NCBI GenBank assembly: GCA_964398775.1
Contig: CAYNND010000006.1
Coordinates: forward strand, 1-64,000
Reading direction: 5' to 3'
Length of the DNA stretch: 64,000 bases
Source: CAYNND01 sp964398775
GTDB taxonomy: Bacteria; Patescibacteriota; Minisyncoccia; Phycocordibacterales; UBA2100
Below are positions 38,666 to 47,981 of this stretch, in pieces (position 1 is the first letter of the stretch; each line of letters starts with the position of its first letter). The notes below the pieces were generated by a model. That model searched no databases, had not been told where the DNA came from, and saw only the letters and a program-made list of their open reading frames with translations. A program made the translations under genes and the position numbers.

Positions 38666-40330
38666 ATGTCTATCCGTTCTCGCATAGAGACTGCACTCAA
38701 AGAAAAGGTTGCTGCACTTGGGTTTCTTGATGTGACAATTACACTCACACACCCAGATGTACTCGCATACGGTGATTTTGCTACATCTATCGCGCTTGCG
38801 CTCAGTAAGCAGGCAGGCAAACCACCGCGTGCTGTTGCAGAAGACATTGTACGCGACCTTACAGTAGATGGTGTTGTGCGTATTGAAATTGCAGGCCCTG
38901 GGTTTATAAATTTCCACTTGAGTCCTGACTTTTTCGCCGCGTCACTTAATGAGATATCTACTGCGGCTGTGTGGGGGAGTACTCAAGCGACTGAGAAAAA
39001 AGAGATTGTTGTTGAATACACTGACCCGAATCCATTCAAGGCATTTCATATCGGGCACTTGATGAGTAATGCAATCGGCGAATCAATCGCACGCCTGTTT
39101 GAGAGTCAGGGCGTGACTGTCTATCGAGCAAACTACCAAGGTGATGTCGGTATACACATTGCCTGTGCATTGTGGGGTATCAAACAGCTCGGTATTGATG
39201 CAGGTAACGGCGCTGAGCTCGGGCGCGCGTACAGTCACGGTGCGACAGCATACAAGAATGATCCGGCGGCAAAAGAAGAAATCAATGCAATAAACAAAAT
39301 TGTCTACGATAAGACTGACGAAACACTTAATGAACAATATCGTATCGGAAGACAGGCATCACTCGACCTCTTTGAGAAACTCTACGCGCTCCTAGGTACA
39401 AAATTCAATCGCTATTTCTTTGAGTCAGAGCTTGCAGAACATGGAAAGGAGATAGTACTTGCGCATCCACATGTATTTGAAGATTCAGATGGTGCAAAAG
39501 TGTACAAGGGTGAAAAAGTCGGGTTACATACGAGAGTGTTTTTAAGCGCAAAAGGTTTGCCAATCTATGAGACCAAAGAGCTTGCGCTTGCATATGAAAA
39601 ACAAAAGTATTTTCCAAACGCCGAGACCTTTTATGTCGTAACTGCAAACGAAATCACTGAATACTATAAAGTGGTCATCGCAGCAATGAAAGAGATAGAC
39701 CCAGTGATAGCAGCAAAGATGCACCATGTACCGCATGGCATGATGCGACTCCCTGACGGGAAAATGTCCTCACGCACTGGGAACGTCATTACTGGTGAGT
39801 CATTGCTAGCTGATTTGATAGAGGCGGCAAAGGCGCGTGCGGCGGAGTCGCGCGCGGAAAACCCCCAGCAGCTTGCTGAAGAAATCGCCGTAGCGGCGAT
39901 TAAGTTTCAAGTACTCAGACAGGGAACAGGGAAAGATATTATTTTTGAGCAAGAAAAAGCACTTTCTCTTGAAGGTGATTCCGGTCCATATATTCAGTAC
40001 GCACACGCGCGGTGCACTTCAATCCTCCATAAAGGGAAAGAAGCTGGATTTCTCCCTGCTGCAACAGTACATACTGACTTGAGTGATTTAGAGCGCACAC
40101 TCTATCGATTCCCCGATGTAGTAGCGCGAGCAGCAGAGAACCTTGAGCCGCACCATGTTGCTCATTTTCTGACACATGTTGCAGGGCTCTTCAACAGTTG
40201 GTACGCACAAGTGCAAGTGCTCGATGACAGTGATGCGGTCCCACATAAACTTGCGATAGTGAGAGCGGTGCAACAGACACTCGCACAAGGGCTCCATTTC
40301 CTTGGTATAAAAGCACCTGCTCAGATGTAA
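38666..40330 (+). CDS. argS: arginyl-tRNA synthetase
   Basis: A 554-residue class Ia synthetase. The N-terminal Arg-S domain recognises the tRNA D-loop. F-H-I-G-H (HIGH motif) follows the family signature E-Y-T-D-P-N-P, the Lys-poor second signature is G-K-M-S-S-R-T-G-N, and the anticodon-binding DALR helices end the protein. Length normal. The -10 at 38652-38657 supports 38666 rather than an in-frame start at 38648. Confidence 0.96.
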   Translation: MSIRSRIETALKEKVAALGFLDVTITLTHPDVLAYGDFATSIALALSKQAGKPPRAVAEDIVRDLTVDGVVRIEIAGPGFINFHLSPDFFAASLNEISTAAVWGSTQATEKKEIVVEYTDPNPFKAFHIGHLMSNAIGESIARLFESQGVTVYRANYQGDVGIHIACALWGIKQLGIDAGNGAELGRAYSHGATAYKNDPAAKEEINAINKIVYDKTDETLNEQYRIGRQASLDLFEKLYALLGTKFNRYFFESELAEHGKEIVLAHPHVFEDSDGAKVYKGEKVGLHTRVFLSAKGLPIYETKELALAYEKQKYFPNAETFYVVTANEITEYYKVVIAAMKEIDPVIAAKMHHVPHGMMRLPDGKMSSRTGNVITGESLLADLIEAAKARAAESRAENPQQLAEEIAVAAIKFQVLRQGTGKDIIFEQEKALSLEGDSGPYIQYAHARCTSILHKGKEAGFLPAATVHTDLSDLERTLYRFPDVVARAAENLEPHHVAHFLTHVAGLFNSWYAQVQVLDDSDAVPHKLAIVRAVQQTLAQGLHFLGIKAPAQM

Positions 40331-41293
40331 TTATGCGTACTTCGCTGCCGCGTGTGATGCACAGGCACGTATCATATCTTTAAGGAGTGGATGGTAAAAC
40401 ATTGGGCATCCAACTCTGAGCTCAAGCGTGTTGTTTTTGCCCACAGCTTTGACAATGTCTAGATGGTTCTGTGTTGCAGTTATCTGTCGTGTCACAAACA
40501 GATGACCTTCTGCATCTGTGCATAGGACAAGTGGGGATGGTTCAGAAATTATCGATTGTGTGGCACTATTGTAGAGCGACTCGACAGCTTGCGCGTGTGA
40601 GGCAAGAGGAAGCAAGTTGTTTAAGAGTGTGTACTCAATGATTTCCTTTTTCCGCGCGAATAGTTCTGGAGTTTCATTTGCAAACTGAACAGCGGCTTCG
40701 GTAAATGCGTCGACATGGTCAGCAAACGCCGCAAGTGCGCCTTTTGTTGTCATTAACATGGGGAGGCTTGTGAGGGCAGACTCTTTCGCAGAAAATTGGA
40801 GCACTGTTCGCAGGAGTGTCTCAGTGTCATGACTGTTTAAGGCGTTTCCACTTCGCACAGCTTCATTGAAACTGAGCATGCATGCGCGGATGCTGCGCTG
40901 ATATGATTGCGGTAGTTTCTGTAGTGCCGCATCAAACTCAGCAGTGCTCAGACCTTTTCCCGAATAGGGTGCTCCAAAGATGACTGAAAGCGATGCATCG
41001 CCATGAGGGATGCCGTGCTGCTCTATATAGGCAAGCGCTGCCGCAGCGCGCTCTTTATACACAATACTATAAAAGGTGAACATGCATACATATGCACGTT
41101 GCTTTGGGTTCAGTGCGTGGAAGTCTTCATTACCAAGGAGCACGACAATGTCTGTATGTGGCTCGGGTGTGTTTTTCAGTGCCTTTGTTACTGAGCCGAT
41201 GAGGGAGAGTGTCCGTGCGTCGATGGTTGCTGCACGTCCAATCTGCTCGAGATGCGTTTTTGGGTCATGAAATGGGCATGCGCGTTCATCCAT
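40331..41293 (-). CDS. protein of unknown function
   Basis: A 320-residue soluble protein with no signal peptide, membrane helix or motif I recognise. It looks mostly alpha-helical. Conspicuous features are N-terminal C-P-F-H and later S-V-I-F-G-A-P-Y-S-G-K-G, which resembles a P-loop but lacks the spacing of a Walker A box. The last 100 residues look alpha/beta. It is convergent with argS with no gap, and has a clear own promoter (TGG-TACTAT, 7 nt before ATG). Confidence 0.7.
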   Translation of the reverse strand: MDERACPFHDPKTHLEQIGRAATIDARTLSLIGSVTKALKNTPEPHTDIVVLLGNEDFHALNPKQRAYVCMFTFYSIVYKERAAAALAYIEQHGIPHGDASLSVIFGAPYSGKGLSTAEFDAALQKLPQSYQRSIRACMLSFNEAVRSGNALNSHDTETLLRTVLQFSAKESALTSLPMLMTTKGALAAFADHVDAFTEAAVQFANETPELFARKKEIIEYTLLNNLLPLASHAQAVESLYNSATQSIISEPSPLVLCTDAEGHLFVTRQITATQNHLDIVKAVGKNNTLELRVGCPMFYHPLLKDMIRACASHAAAKYA

Positions 41294-41300
41294 ACACTTA

Positions 41301-41309
41301 ATAGTACCA
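41301..41309 (-). promoter_or_regulatory. extended -10 promoter, leaderless
   Basis: TGG-TACTAT on the minus strand, 7 nt before the ATG at 41293. Confidence 0.55.
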
Positions 41310-41368
41310 GAGAAAATAATTGATACAGGTGCATGGCTTCATTGCGGCTGTCCGTGCACGCGCTACAC

Positions 41369-41377
41369 TGTTAGTAT
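41369..41377 (+). promoter_or_regulatory. extended -10 promoter of the large surface protein
   Basis: TGT-TAGTAT at 41369-41377, giving a leader of about 12 nt before the ATG at 41397. Confidence 0.45.
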
Positions 41378-41396
41378 TATTGCTAGCACGTATATT

Positions 41397-44300
41397 ATGA
41401 AAAAAGCGCTCGTATTAGTTATTTCACTGCTCACTATTACCTCATCAGCAGATGCGCTGCGTGTACGCCCGCAGACAGATGATATTCCTGACACAGGGAA
41501 TGCATTGTACTGCCCGCAACTCTCTCAAACATTGAAACGAGGAATGCGTGACGCCTCCACCTACCCAGCAGGGCAGGTTTCAGAACTTCAAAACTTTCTT
41601 GCAGACTATTTTGAACTAAACGAGCAAGACGTAATCTCAGGCTTCTTTGGAAGAAACACACAGCGATACGTCATGAATTTTCAGCAAAAGTACGGACTTC
41701 CGGCGTACGGAATCGCTGGAACACTCACGCGGATGAAAATCGCTGAGATATGTACAAGTCAAACAGTACAACCTCCTGTATGCAATAACTACCCCAAGCC
41801 TACCTGTGGTCCGAATCAAAAATTGCTTGAAGAATGGAATGATTATCGTGGATGTCCAACGGTTGGTCGCTGTGTAGATGTAGTAAATCTCGGTCAACCA
41901 AACGTGAGTATTTCAACACCCCGAACATCGTACATTACTGGCGAACCAGTCCTTGTCACAACAAAAGCGACACGCACTCTCGGGAATGATTACGGTGCTG
42001 CAACTCCTGCAGAAGGATACAAAGTACTTGTCACTGTAACGTATCCAGAAGGTGCATTCATTACAAACTTCAACCCAACATATAACGCAAGTACAGGGTA
42101 CTGGGAAGGCAGTTATGTTCCAAGCTATAACGGTGGTGCACACGTGATTCGAACTGAGTTGTACTGTACAAACAAATCATTACCGTGCGGTAGCTATATT
42201 GGTGTAACGACTGACCAAGTCATTACTTCTGCAAAGACGACAATTTCTGTCACGCAGGCAAGCTCAGTTCCGACATGTACAATAAGTACTGATAAATCAT
42301 CCTACCAGCTCAATGACACAATAACGTTTTCATGGACTTCTACAGGTGCTTCGTACGCGCAATTCCTCTCCGATACTTCTGGGAAAGATGCTTTACAAGT
42401 ACCTGGCGACAAGCTGCCAGCACAAGGTTCACAGCAAATACGCGCAACTGTCTATGGTAATCCATACGTGACATTAAAAGTTGTCGGACCAGAAGGTCAG
42501 AGTGCGCTTTGCCAAAAAACAGTCTCTGTTACATATACCAACTCTGGACCACTGACAGTACAGGCATCACTTGCAGATCCAAAAGGTCTTGGACGTGAAT
42601 CATTTCCATTTGGTGAACAACTTGTTATAAAATGGAATGTATCAGACCCGAGCGATGTTGAGACTGCAGGATGGGGGATATACGGAAAATCAGAAACAAG
42701 CATTGAGCTTCACCCCGTAGATAATCCAACAGCTGCGAGTACCCGTGTTATACGTGTAGCTGAGACGGGCGTATTCCCACACACATTCACCTGGAACGTC
42801 ACACAAGAAGGACTCTTTGGTGACCGAGTCGCACCGGGGCGCTACTATATTTATGTAAATGTACCTTCAAAGAAACAGAGAGGGTATGTAGTAGGTGTGG
42901 CTGGTCCAATAGGAATAGGAGGTACGACAGCTTCAAATGGTATTACTGTCACCGCACCAAATGGTGGTGAGCAGTGGCAGCTCGGTAGTACAAACTCAAT
43001 CACCTGGTCACCGTATAGTTACAATCCCGACGTCAATCCCTCAAGGGATGTGAAGGCATACTTAGAGCAGAAAGACGCGTACGGTAATTTTGTCACCGTC
43101 GGGCGCATCACAGATTCGGGCAAGGCGTCAATTCATTGGAACGGGTACCTTGAAGATGACGTCGCACAGGGGTATGTAAATCACAGGATGGCGAGACCAG
43201 GCAGTGGATACTATATCCGCGTTGTAAATAAAGTGACTGGAGCCTCTGACAGAAGTGACAATCCGTTCAGTATCATGCCGCAAGGGAGCATAAAAGTGTC
43301 TGTAGAGATGCTGAGCTACCCTCCAGGCTCGCGAGTAGTATATGACCCGCAGTTCCATGAAGATGCACGCAATGTTGTAGAAATTACAGACCAGAAATTG
43401 CTGAACTCATTTGGAAATTACACTGTTTCTTGGAGATCAACTGTAGCGGTGGGTACATGTTCTCTGATTTACCCTGGAAGAACTATGGCAGCAACTGGAA
43501 ATACGCTGGATAAAATTGATAATCTTCCAACAAGCGGCACTCAGGCTATCAGTCTCTTTCATGACGGAAGACAGCCATTCTTCAGTGTGAGTGTTCATTG
43601 TGACCATGCGGCAACTGGTTCAGTTCAAGGCTCAAGTATAGGATATGTCTATATTAAGCCAATGTTTACTGCGCTCTCAATCACTGAGCCAAACGGTGGT
43701 GTTGTCAACGCTGACCAAGAGAGTACTATCAAGTGGACTTCTGCGGGGATTGCGCAGAATTCAATCGCGCTCTATAAAAATGATCAATGGTATAAGTGGA
43801 TACTGCGAGATTACCCAGGTGGAAACAGTGGTACTTCATGGACCCCAAGAAACTACATTACTGATGCAGACATTGCATCAGGGTCAATCTGGAAGATATA
43901 CATCACGGGGCAACGTTCAGATGGCACAGGATACCTTGATGATAAGAGCGATACACCGTTCTCATTTTCAAGTAGCACGATTCCAGATTCTATATCTCTG
44001 ACGCAACCTGCTGCCAGCACGTTCTACACGCTCGGTCAGCCGATACCAATCGCGTGGAATATACCGGTCCCAAATGCACGTCAGAAGACGCAGGTACTAG
44101 TGGAGCTGAAAGGAGTCAATACAACAGGAGGTAATGGTGGTGGTATATGGCAAAGCGCTGAAATACAAACAACCCCTGGTCAAACAAATGGCTCATACGC
44201 GTGGCAGACTGGTGGTTATGGAGGGCTCAATGCTACAGGAACATACGCAGTAACTGTGTACTGGGTTGACTGTGAACCGCAAGGTTGTACGTATAACTAT

Positions 44301-44480
44301 GACCAACAAGGAGGTCTTGGTAGGAGACGTTATGCTCAGTCAAATCCTGTATACATCACTATCAATCCTGCCGTGAGCCAAGGGAATGCAGGAAGTAGCG
44401 CAGGTGGCGTTTCAGGAAGTACAGTAAATCCGTATGACCTGCTCTGGTCATTTAGTCCGGTGCGCATATTTGGTAATTAA
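41397..44480 (+). CDS. large exported peptidoglycan-binding and Ig-like surface protein
   Basis: A 1027-residue protein with a signal peptide (residues 1-20). Residues 38-120 match the peptidoglycan-binding domain 1 family, with the closing F-F-G-R-N-T-Q-R-Y-V and G-I-A-G-T-L-T. Then many beta-sandwich domains follow. Several begin with the P-N-G-G-E/V pattern of surface Ser/Thr-rich domains (T-A-P-N-G-G-E-Q-W near 520; T-E-P-N-G-G-V-V-N near 762), and others look Ig-like. No membrane anchor at the C-terminus, so wall attachment through the N-terminal domain is likely. Probably an adhesin or stalk; that is inference. Confidence 0.85.
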   Translation: MKKALVLVISLLTITSSADALRVRPQTDDIPDTGNALYCPQLSQTLKRGMRDASTYPAGQVSELQNFLADYFELNEQDVISGFFGRNTQRYVMNFQQKYGLPAYGIAGTLTRMKIAEICTSQTVQPPVCNNYPKPTCGPNQKLLEEWNDYRGCPTVGRCVDVVNLGQPNVSISTPRTSYITGEPVLVTTKATRTLGNDYGAATPAEGYKVLVTVTYPEGAFITNFNPTYNASTGYWEGSYVPSYNGGAHVIRTELYCTNKSLPCGSYIGVTTDQVITSAKTTISVTQASSVPTCTISTDKSSYQLNDTITFSWTSTGASYAQFLSDTSGKDALQVPGDKLPAQGSQQIRATVYGNPYVTLKVVGPEGQSALCQKTVSVTYTNSGPLTVQASLADPKGLGRESFPFGEQLVIKWNVSDPSDVETAGWGIYGKSETSIELHPVDNPTAASTRVIRVAETGVFPHTFTWNVTQEGLFGDRVAPGRYYIYVNVPSKKQRGYVVGVAGPIGIGGTTASNGITVTAPNGGEQWQLGSTNSITWSPYSYNPDVNPSRDVKAYLEQKDAYGNFVTVGRITDSGKASIHWNGYLEDDVAQGYVNHRMARPGSGYYIRVVNKVTGASDRSDNPFSIMPQGSIKVSVEMLSYPPGSRVVYDPQFHEDARNVVEITDQKLLNSFGNYTVSWRSTVAVGTCSLIYPGRTMAATGNTLDKIDNLPTSGTQAISLFHDGRQPFFSVSVHCDHAATGSVQGSSIGYVYIKPMFTALSITEPNGGVVNADQESTIKWTSAGIAQNSIALYKNDQWYKWILRDYPGGNSGTSWTPRNYITDADIASGSIWKIYITGQRSDGTGYLDDKSDTPFSFSSSTIPDSISLTQPAASTFYTLGQPIPIAWNIPVPNARQKTQVLVELKGVNTTGGNGGGIWQSAEIQTTPGQTNGSYAWQTGGYGGLNATGTYAVTVYWVDCEPQGCTYNYDQQGGLGRRRYAQSNPVYITINPAVSQGNAGSSAGGVSGSTVNPYDLLWSFSPVRIFGN

Positions 44481-44484
44481 GACG

Positions 44485-44508
44485 ACAACCCCCGAACGGG
44501 GGTTGTTT
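44485..44508 (+). terminator. terminator after the surface protein gene
   Basis: ACAACCCCC, loop GAAC, GGGGGTTGTTT. Confidence 0.85.
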
Positions 44509-44538
44509 CGTGATGGGGGTGCACCAATGTCCATTTTT

Positions 44539-44547
44539 TGCTACTAT
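44539..44547 (+). promoter_or_regulatory. extended -10 promoter of ileS
   Basis: TGC-TACTAT, 10 nt before the ATG at 44558, so only a few leader bases. Confidence 0.5.
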
Positions 44548-44557
44548 CCGTAGCATT

Positions 44558-47494
44558 ATGGCAGATACAAAGCCCCAACAAGCGGCAAAAGATATAGCTC
44601 CTGTTAAAAGCGAGACAGCACTTCGAGAAGAAGCACTCGTGCAGTACTGGAAGGAGCACAACATCTTTGAACGTTCTATTGAGAAGAAGGCACCGAAGGG
44701 AGACTTCGTCTTTTATGATGGACCACCGTTTGCAACAGGGCTGCCGCACATGGGGCACTTGCTTGCCTCATCATATAAAGATGCTGTTGGTCGCTACAAG
44801 ACGATGCAAGGCTATCGTGTGCCGCGCCGATGGGGGTGGGACTGTCATGGACTTCCAGTTGAATCACTTGTTGAGAAAAAACTTGGACTGAAAACAAAAA
44901 AAGATATTGAGGTGCTTGGTGTTGAGAAGTTCAACGCAGAAGCGCGTGCATCCGTGACGCAGTTCGTCTCTGACTGGGAATGGTATGTAGACCGTATCGG
45001 CCGCTGGGTAGATTTCAAAAATTCATACAAAACAATGGACAACTCCTATATGGAGTCTGTCTGGTGGGCACTCAAGCGCTTGCATGAGAAGAAGCTGTTA
45101 TATGAAGGTAACCGCGTCTTGATGTACTGTACGCATTGTGAGACGCCGCTCGCGAAGGCTGAGATTCAGATGGATAACACATATAAAGATGTCATCGATG
45201 AAGCGGTAACTGTGAAGTTCAAGGTAAAAGAGCCGACAAAACATGGGCTTCCGGAAAACACATACATCCTCGCATGGACGACGACGCCGTGGACTTTGCC
45301 AGGGAACGTGGGATTGGCAGTCGGGGCTGAGATTGAATATGTTGTCGTGAAACAAGGTGCAGAACAATTTGTACTTGCAAAAGAGCTTCTAGAAAAGGTG
45401 CTTGGTAGTGATACTGCAATTACCGCTACCATAAAAGGTTCTGACCTTGTCGGCATCAAATACGAACCACTCTACACAGTCGCGGCAGTTGAGGCGCACA
45501 CAGGAAAGAAGCATGAAGTACTCGCAGCTGATTTCGTCACGACAACTGATGGTACAGGAGTCGTGCACACTGCTGTTATGTACGGTGAAGACGACTACAA
45601 TCTCGGAAAAAAGGAAGGACTACCAATGGTACAGCTCCTCACACAAAACGGTCACTACAACGAGAAAGCACCTGAGCTTGTGCGTGACATGTTTTACAAA
45701 AAAGGAGGACGATACGTGCTTGAAGATTTGGAGAAGCGAGCGCTCGTGTTTAAAAAAGAAAACTATAACCACAGCTACCCACACTGCTATCGCTGCGGCA
45801 CGGCACTCATCTATAACGCTGTCTCTTCATGGTTCTTGGGCATCAATTCAATCCCTGAAGGTGGTACAAAGACCGTGAAAGAGCGCATGCTTGAAGAGAA
45901 CAAGGAGATTGGATGGGTACCTGGACACCTCCGCGATGGGCGCTTCAATAACATCCTCGAAGGTGCGCCTGATTGGACGATTTCTCGAAATCGTTTTTGG
46001 GCAACACCGCTTCCAATATGGCGCTGTACTGGATGTTCTGATATTGCTGTCATCGGATCAGTTGAGGAGCTCAGAACGCGGGCACAACAACCAGTTCCAG
46101 AAGGGCAGGATTTGCACCGACCATACGTTGACGCATTCACGCTGACCTGCGAAGGGTGTCATGCAGAAATGAAGCGAACCCCTGAAGTGGTGGACTGTTG
46201 GGTAGAGTCAGGGTCAATGCCATTTGCAGAACTTTCATATCCACGCGAAAACAAAGACTTGTTCGAGAAACGTTTTCCTGGAGATTTCATCACCGAGTAC
46301 ATCGCACAGACGCGCACATGGTTCTACTACACACATGCAATGGGCGTGATGGTCTTCGATACAAAAGCGTTTAAGAATGTGACTTCGACAGGAACAATCC
46401 TTGCGGCAGATGGAGAGAAGATGAGTAAGAGTAAGGGTAACTATACAGACCCGAAAATAAATCTCGACCTATATGGAGCAGATGCATTGCGCTTCTACCT
46501 CATGGGTTCACCGGTGATGCAGGCCGAGGACACCAACTTCCGTGACGACGATTTGAAGGAGACACACAGTCGTATCATCAACATGCTCTGGAATTCGTAC
46601 ACCTTTTATTCGATGTATGCGAAAGATGTTCCTCAGGGAATTGATGTCACAAAATCACCAAATGTCCTTGATAGATGGATTCTCTCTCGACTTTCTCAGG
46701 TGATTACTGAAGTAACGGTGTCACTTGATGGCTATGAGACGACCCCAGCATGCCGCTCTATCCGCAGTTTCGTAGAAGACTATTCAACGTGGTATTTGCG
46801 CCGCTCACGTGAACGCATCAAGGAAGAAGGGGATGATAAAGCATATGCACTTGCAACGATGCGTACGACACTCCTCACGCTTTCAAAAGTGATTGCTCCT
46901 GTCATGCCGTTTATTGCTGAGAGTATGTACCAAGGACTGAAAGGAAATGAAGAGAGTGTGCATCTTGATGTGTGGCCGCAACCACTCATGACCGTGAGTA
47001 CAACTCTGCATGATGATATGCAGGCAGCGCGAGTTGTAACTTCAGCAGCGCTCGAGGCACGCTCAGCAGCGAAGATAAAGGTACGACAACCACTTTCTCG
47101 CCTTGTTGTCTCAAGTGAGCATTCACTTGCAAAAAGTTTTGACAAGGAGTCGCTCCTTGAAATCATCGCATCAGAAGTAAACGTGAAAGAGGTAACAATG
47201 GGGGACACAGGCACTGACATGGTTATGCTTGATGTTGTGGTGACAGCTGAACTCCAGGCAGAAGGATTTCTTCGTGATCTCATCCGCGCCGTGCAAGATT
47301 TCCGTAAACAAAAAGGCCTCAACCCAAGTGACCTTCCAACCCTCGCGCTCATGGTGACGGGTGACTCAAGGGTATTTGTAGAAACGTACCGAGATGAGCT
47401 CATTAAGGCAACACACTTGAAGGACATTACATTTGTAGAGACAGCAGAAACGACAGTCACTGCCGGTACTTTGTCATTTGGTCTTTCCCTCTAG
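44558..47494 (+). CDS. ileS: isoleucyl-tRNA synthetase
   Basis: A 978-residue class Ia synthetase with editing domain. P-P-F-A-T-G-L-P-H-M-G-H is the HIGH region, W-T-T-T-P-W-T-L-P starts the CP1 editing site, and G-E-K-M-S-K-S-K-G-N-Y is KMSKS. The C-terminal anticodon-binding helices are present. The type with P-R-R-W-G-W-D-C-H-G is the eukaryote-like IleS2 form, associated in the literature with mupirocin resistance; this is inferred from the motif only. Start 44558 fits the -10. Confidence 0.95.
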   Translation: MADTKPQQAAKDIAPVKSETALREEALVQYWKEHNIFERSIEKKAPKGDFVFYDGPPFATGLPHMGHLLASSYKDAVGRYKTMQGYRVPRRWGWDCHGLPVESLVEKKLGLKTKKDIEVLGVEKFNAEARASVTQFVSDWEWYVDRIGRWVDFKNSYKTMDNSYMESVWWALKRLHEKKLLYEGNRVLMYCTHCETPLAKAEIQMDNTYKDVIDEAVTVKFKVKEPTKHGLPENTYILAWTTTPWTLPGNVGLAVGAEIEYVVVKQGAEQFVLAKELLEKVLGSDTAITATIKGSDLVGIKYEPLYTVAAVEAHTGKKHEVLAADFVTTTDGTGVVHTAVMYGEDDYNLGKKEGLPMVQLLTQNGHYNEKAPELVRDMFYKKGGRYVLEDLEKRALVFKKENYNHSYPHCYRCGTALIYNAVSSWFLGINSIPEGGTKTVKERMLEENKEIGWVPGHLRDGRFNNILEGAPDWTISRNRFWATPLPIWRCTGCSDIAVIGSVEELRTRAQQPVPEGQDLHRPYVDAFTLTCEGCHAEMKRTPEVVDCWVESGSMPFAELSYPRENKDLFEKRFPGDFITEYIAQTRTWFYYTHAMGVMVFDTKAFKNVTSTGTILAADGEKMSKSKGNYTDPKINLDLYGADALRFYLMGSPVMQAEDTNFRDDDLKETHSRIINMLWNSYTFYSMYAKDVPQGIDVTKSPNVLDRWILSRLSQVITEVTVSLDGYETTPACRSIRSFVEDYSTWYLRRSRERIKEEGDDKAYALATMRTTLLTLSKVIAPVMPFIAESMYQGLKGNEESVHLDVWPQPLMTVSTTLHDDMQAARVVTSAALEARSAAKIKVRQPLSRLVVSSEHSLAKSFDKESLLEIIASEVNVKEVTMGDTGTDMVMLDVVVTAELQAEGFLRDLIRAVQDFRKQKGLNPSDLPTLALMVTGDSRVFVETYRDELIKATHLKDITFVETAETTVTAGTLSFGLSL

Positions 47495-47495
47495 T

Positions 47496-47978
47496 ATGCA
47501 TATAGCAACTGAATGGTTCTATAAGCCAGGAGAGAAAGCACCTGCAGTACTGAAACTGTTTCAGCGTGGGGAGGTGATTCCTGATGTGCGCCGCGCACGT
47601 GTTGTATGTTTTTGTAAAGGTAAGCTCGTTCTTGTATATGAATCAAGTAGTGCGGAGTGGAGCTTTCCTGGTGGAAAAGTGGAAGTGGGTGAAACAGCAG
47701 AGCAGGGAGCGACACGTGAAGTCTTTGAAGAGTCAGGGCGTAGTGTGAAGAGTATTACTCCACTTGGAGTACTTCAGTGCCTCCCGCCGCATGAGGACGT
47801 GCAGCGTCTTTGGTTTGCCGCTGAAGTAACAGAAGGTCCACTTGGTGCAATAGACGACCCTGCAGGAGAAGTTGCAGCTGTCATGGAGTGTGAACCACAC
47901 GAGGTAAGAAAATACATTCCGTGGCTGCACAGTGTAGAGGACATAGTTTCTGCAGCGGAGCAACTCACGCGGCAGTAA
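47496..47978 (+). CDS. Nudix hydrolase
   Basis: A 160-residue protein with a complete Nudix box, G-G-K-V-E-V-G-E-T-A-E-Q-G-A-T-R-E-V then F-E-E-S-G, in the spacing G-x5-E-x7-R-E-U-x-E-E-x-G. Nudix enzymes cleave nucleoside diphosphates linked to another group; substrate cannot be told here. The ATG is one base after the ileS stop, so it is expressed with ileS. Confidence 0.93.
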   Translation: MHIATEWFYKPGEKAPAVLKLFQRGEVIPDVRRARVVCFCKGKLVLVYESSSAEWSFPGGKVEVGETAEQGATREVFEESGRSVKSITPLGVLQCLPPHEDVQRLWFAAEVTEGPLGAIDDPAGEVAAVMECEPHEVRKYIPWLHSVEDIVSAAEQLTRQ

Positions 47979-47981
47979 GTA

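Noticed and set aside
46780..47460. 226-codon minus-strand frame opposite ileS
   Set aside because: Mirror frame of a conserved gene; Ser/Arg-rich composition typical of antisense frames.
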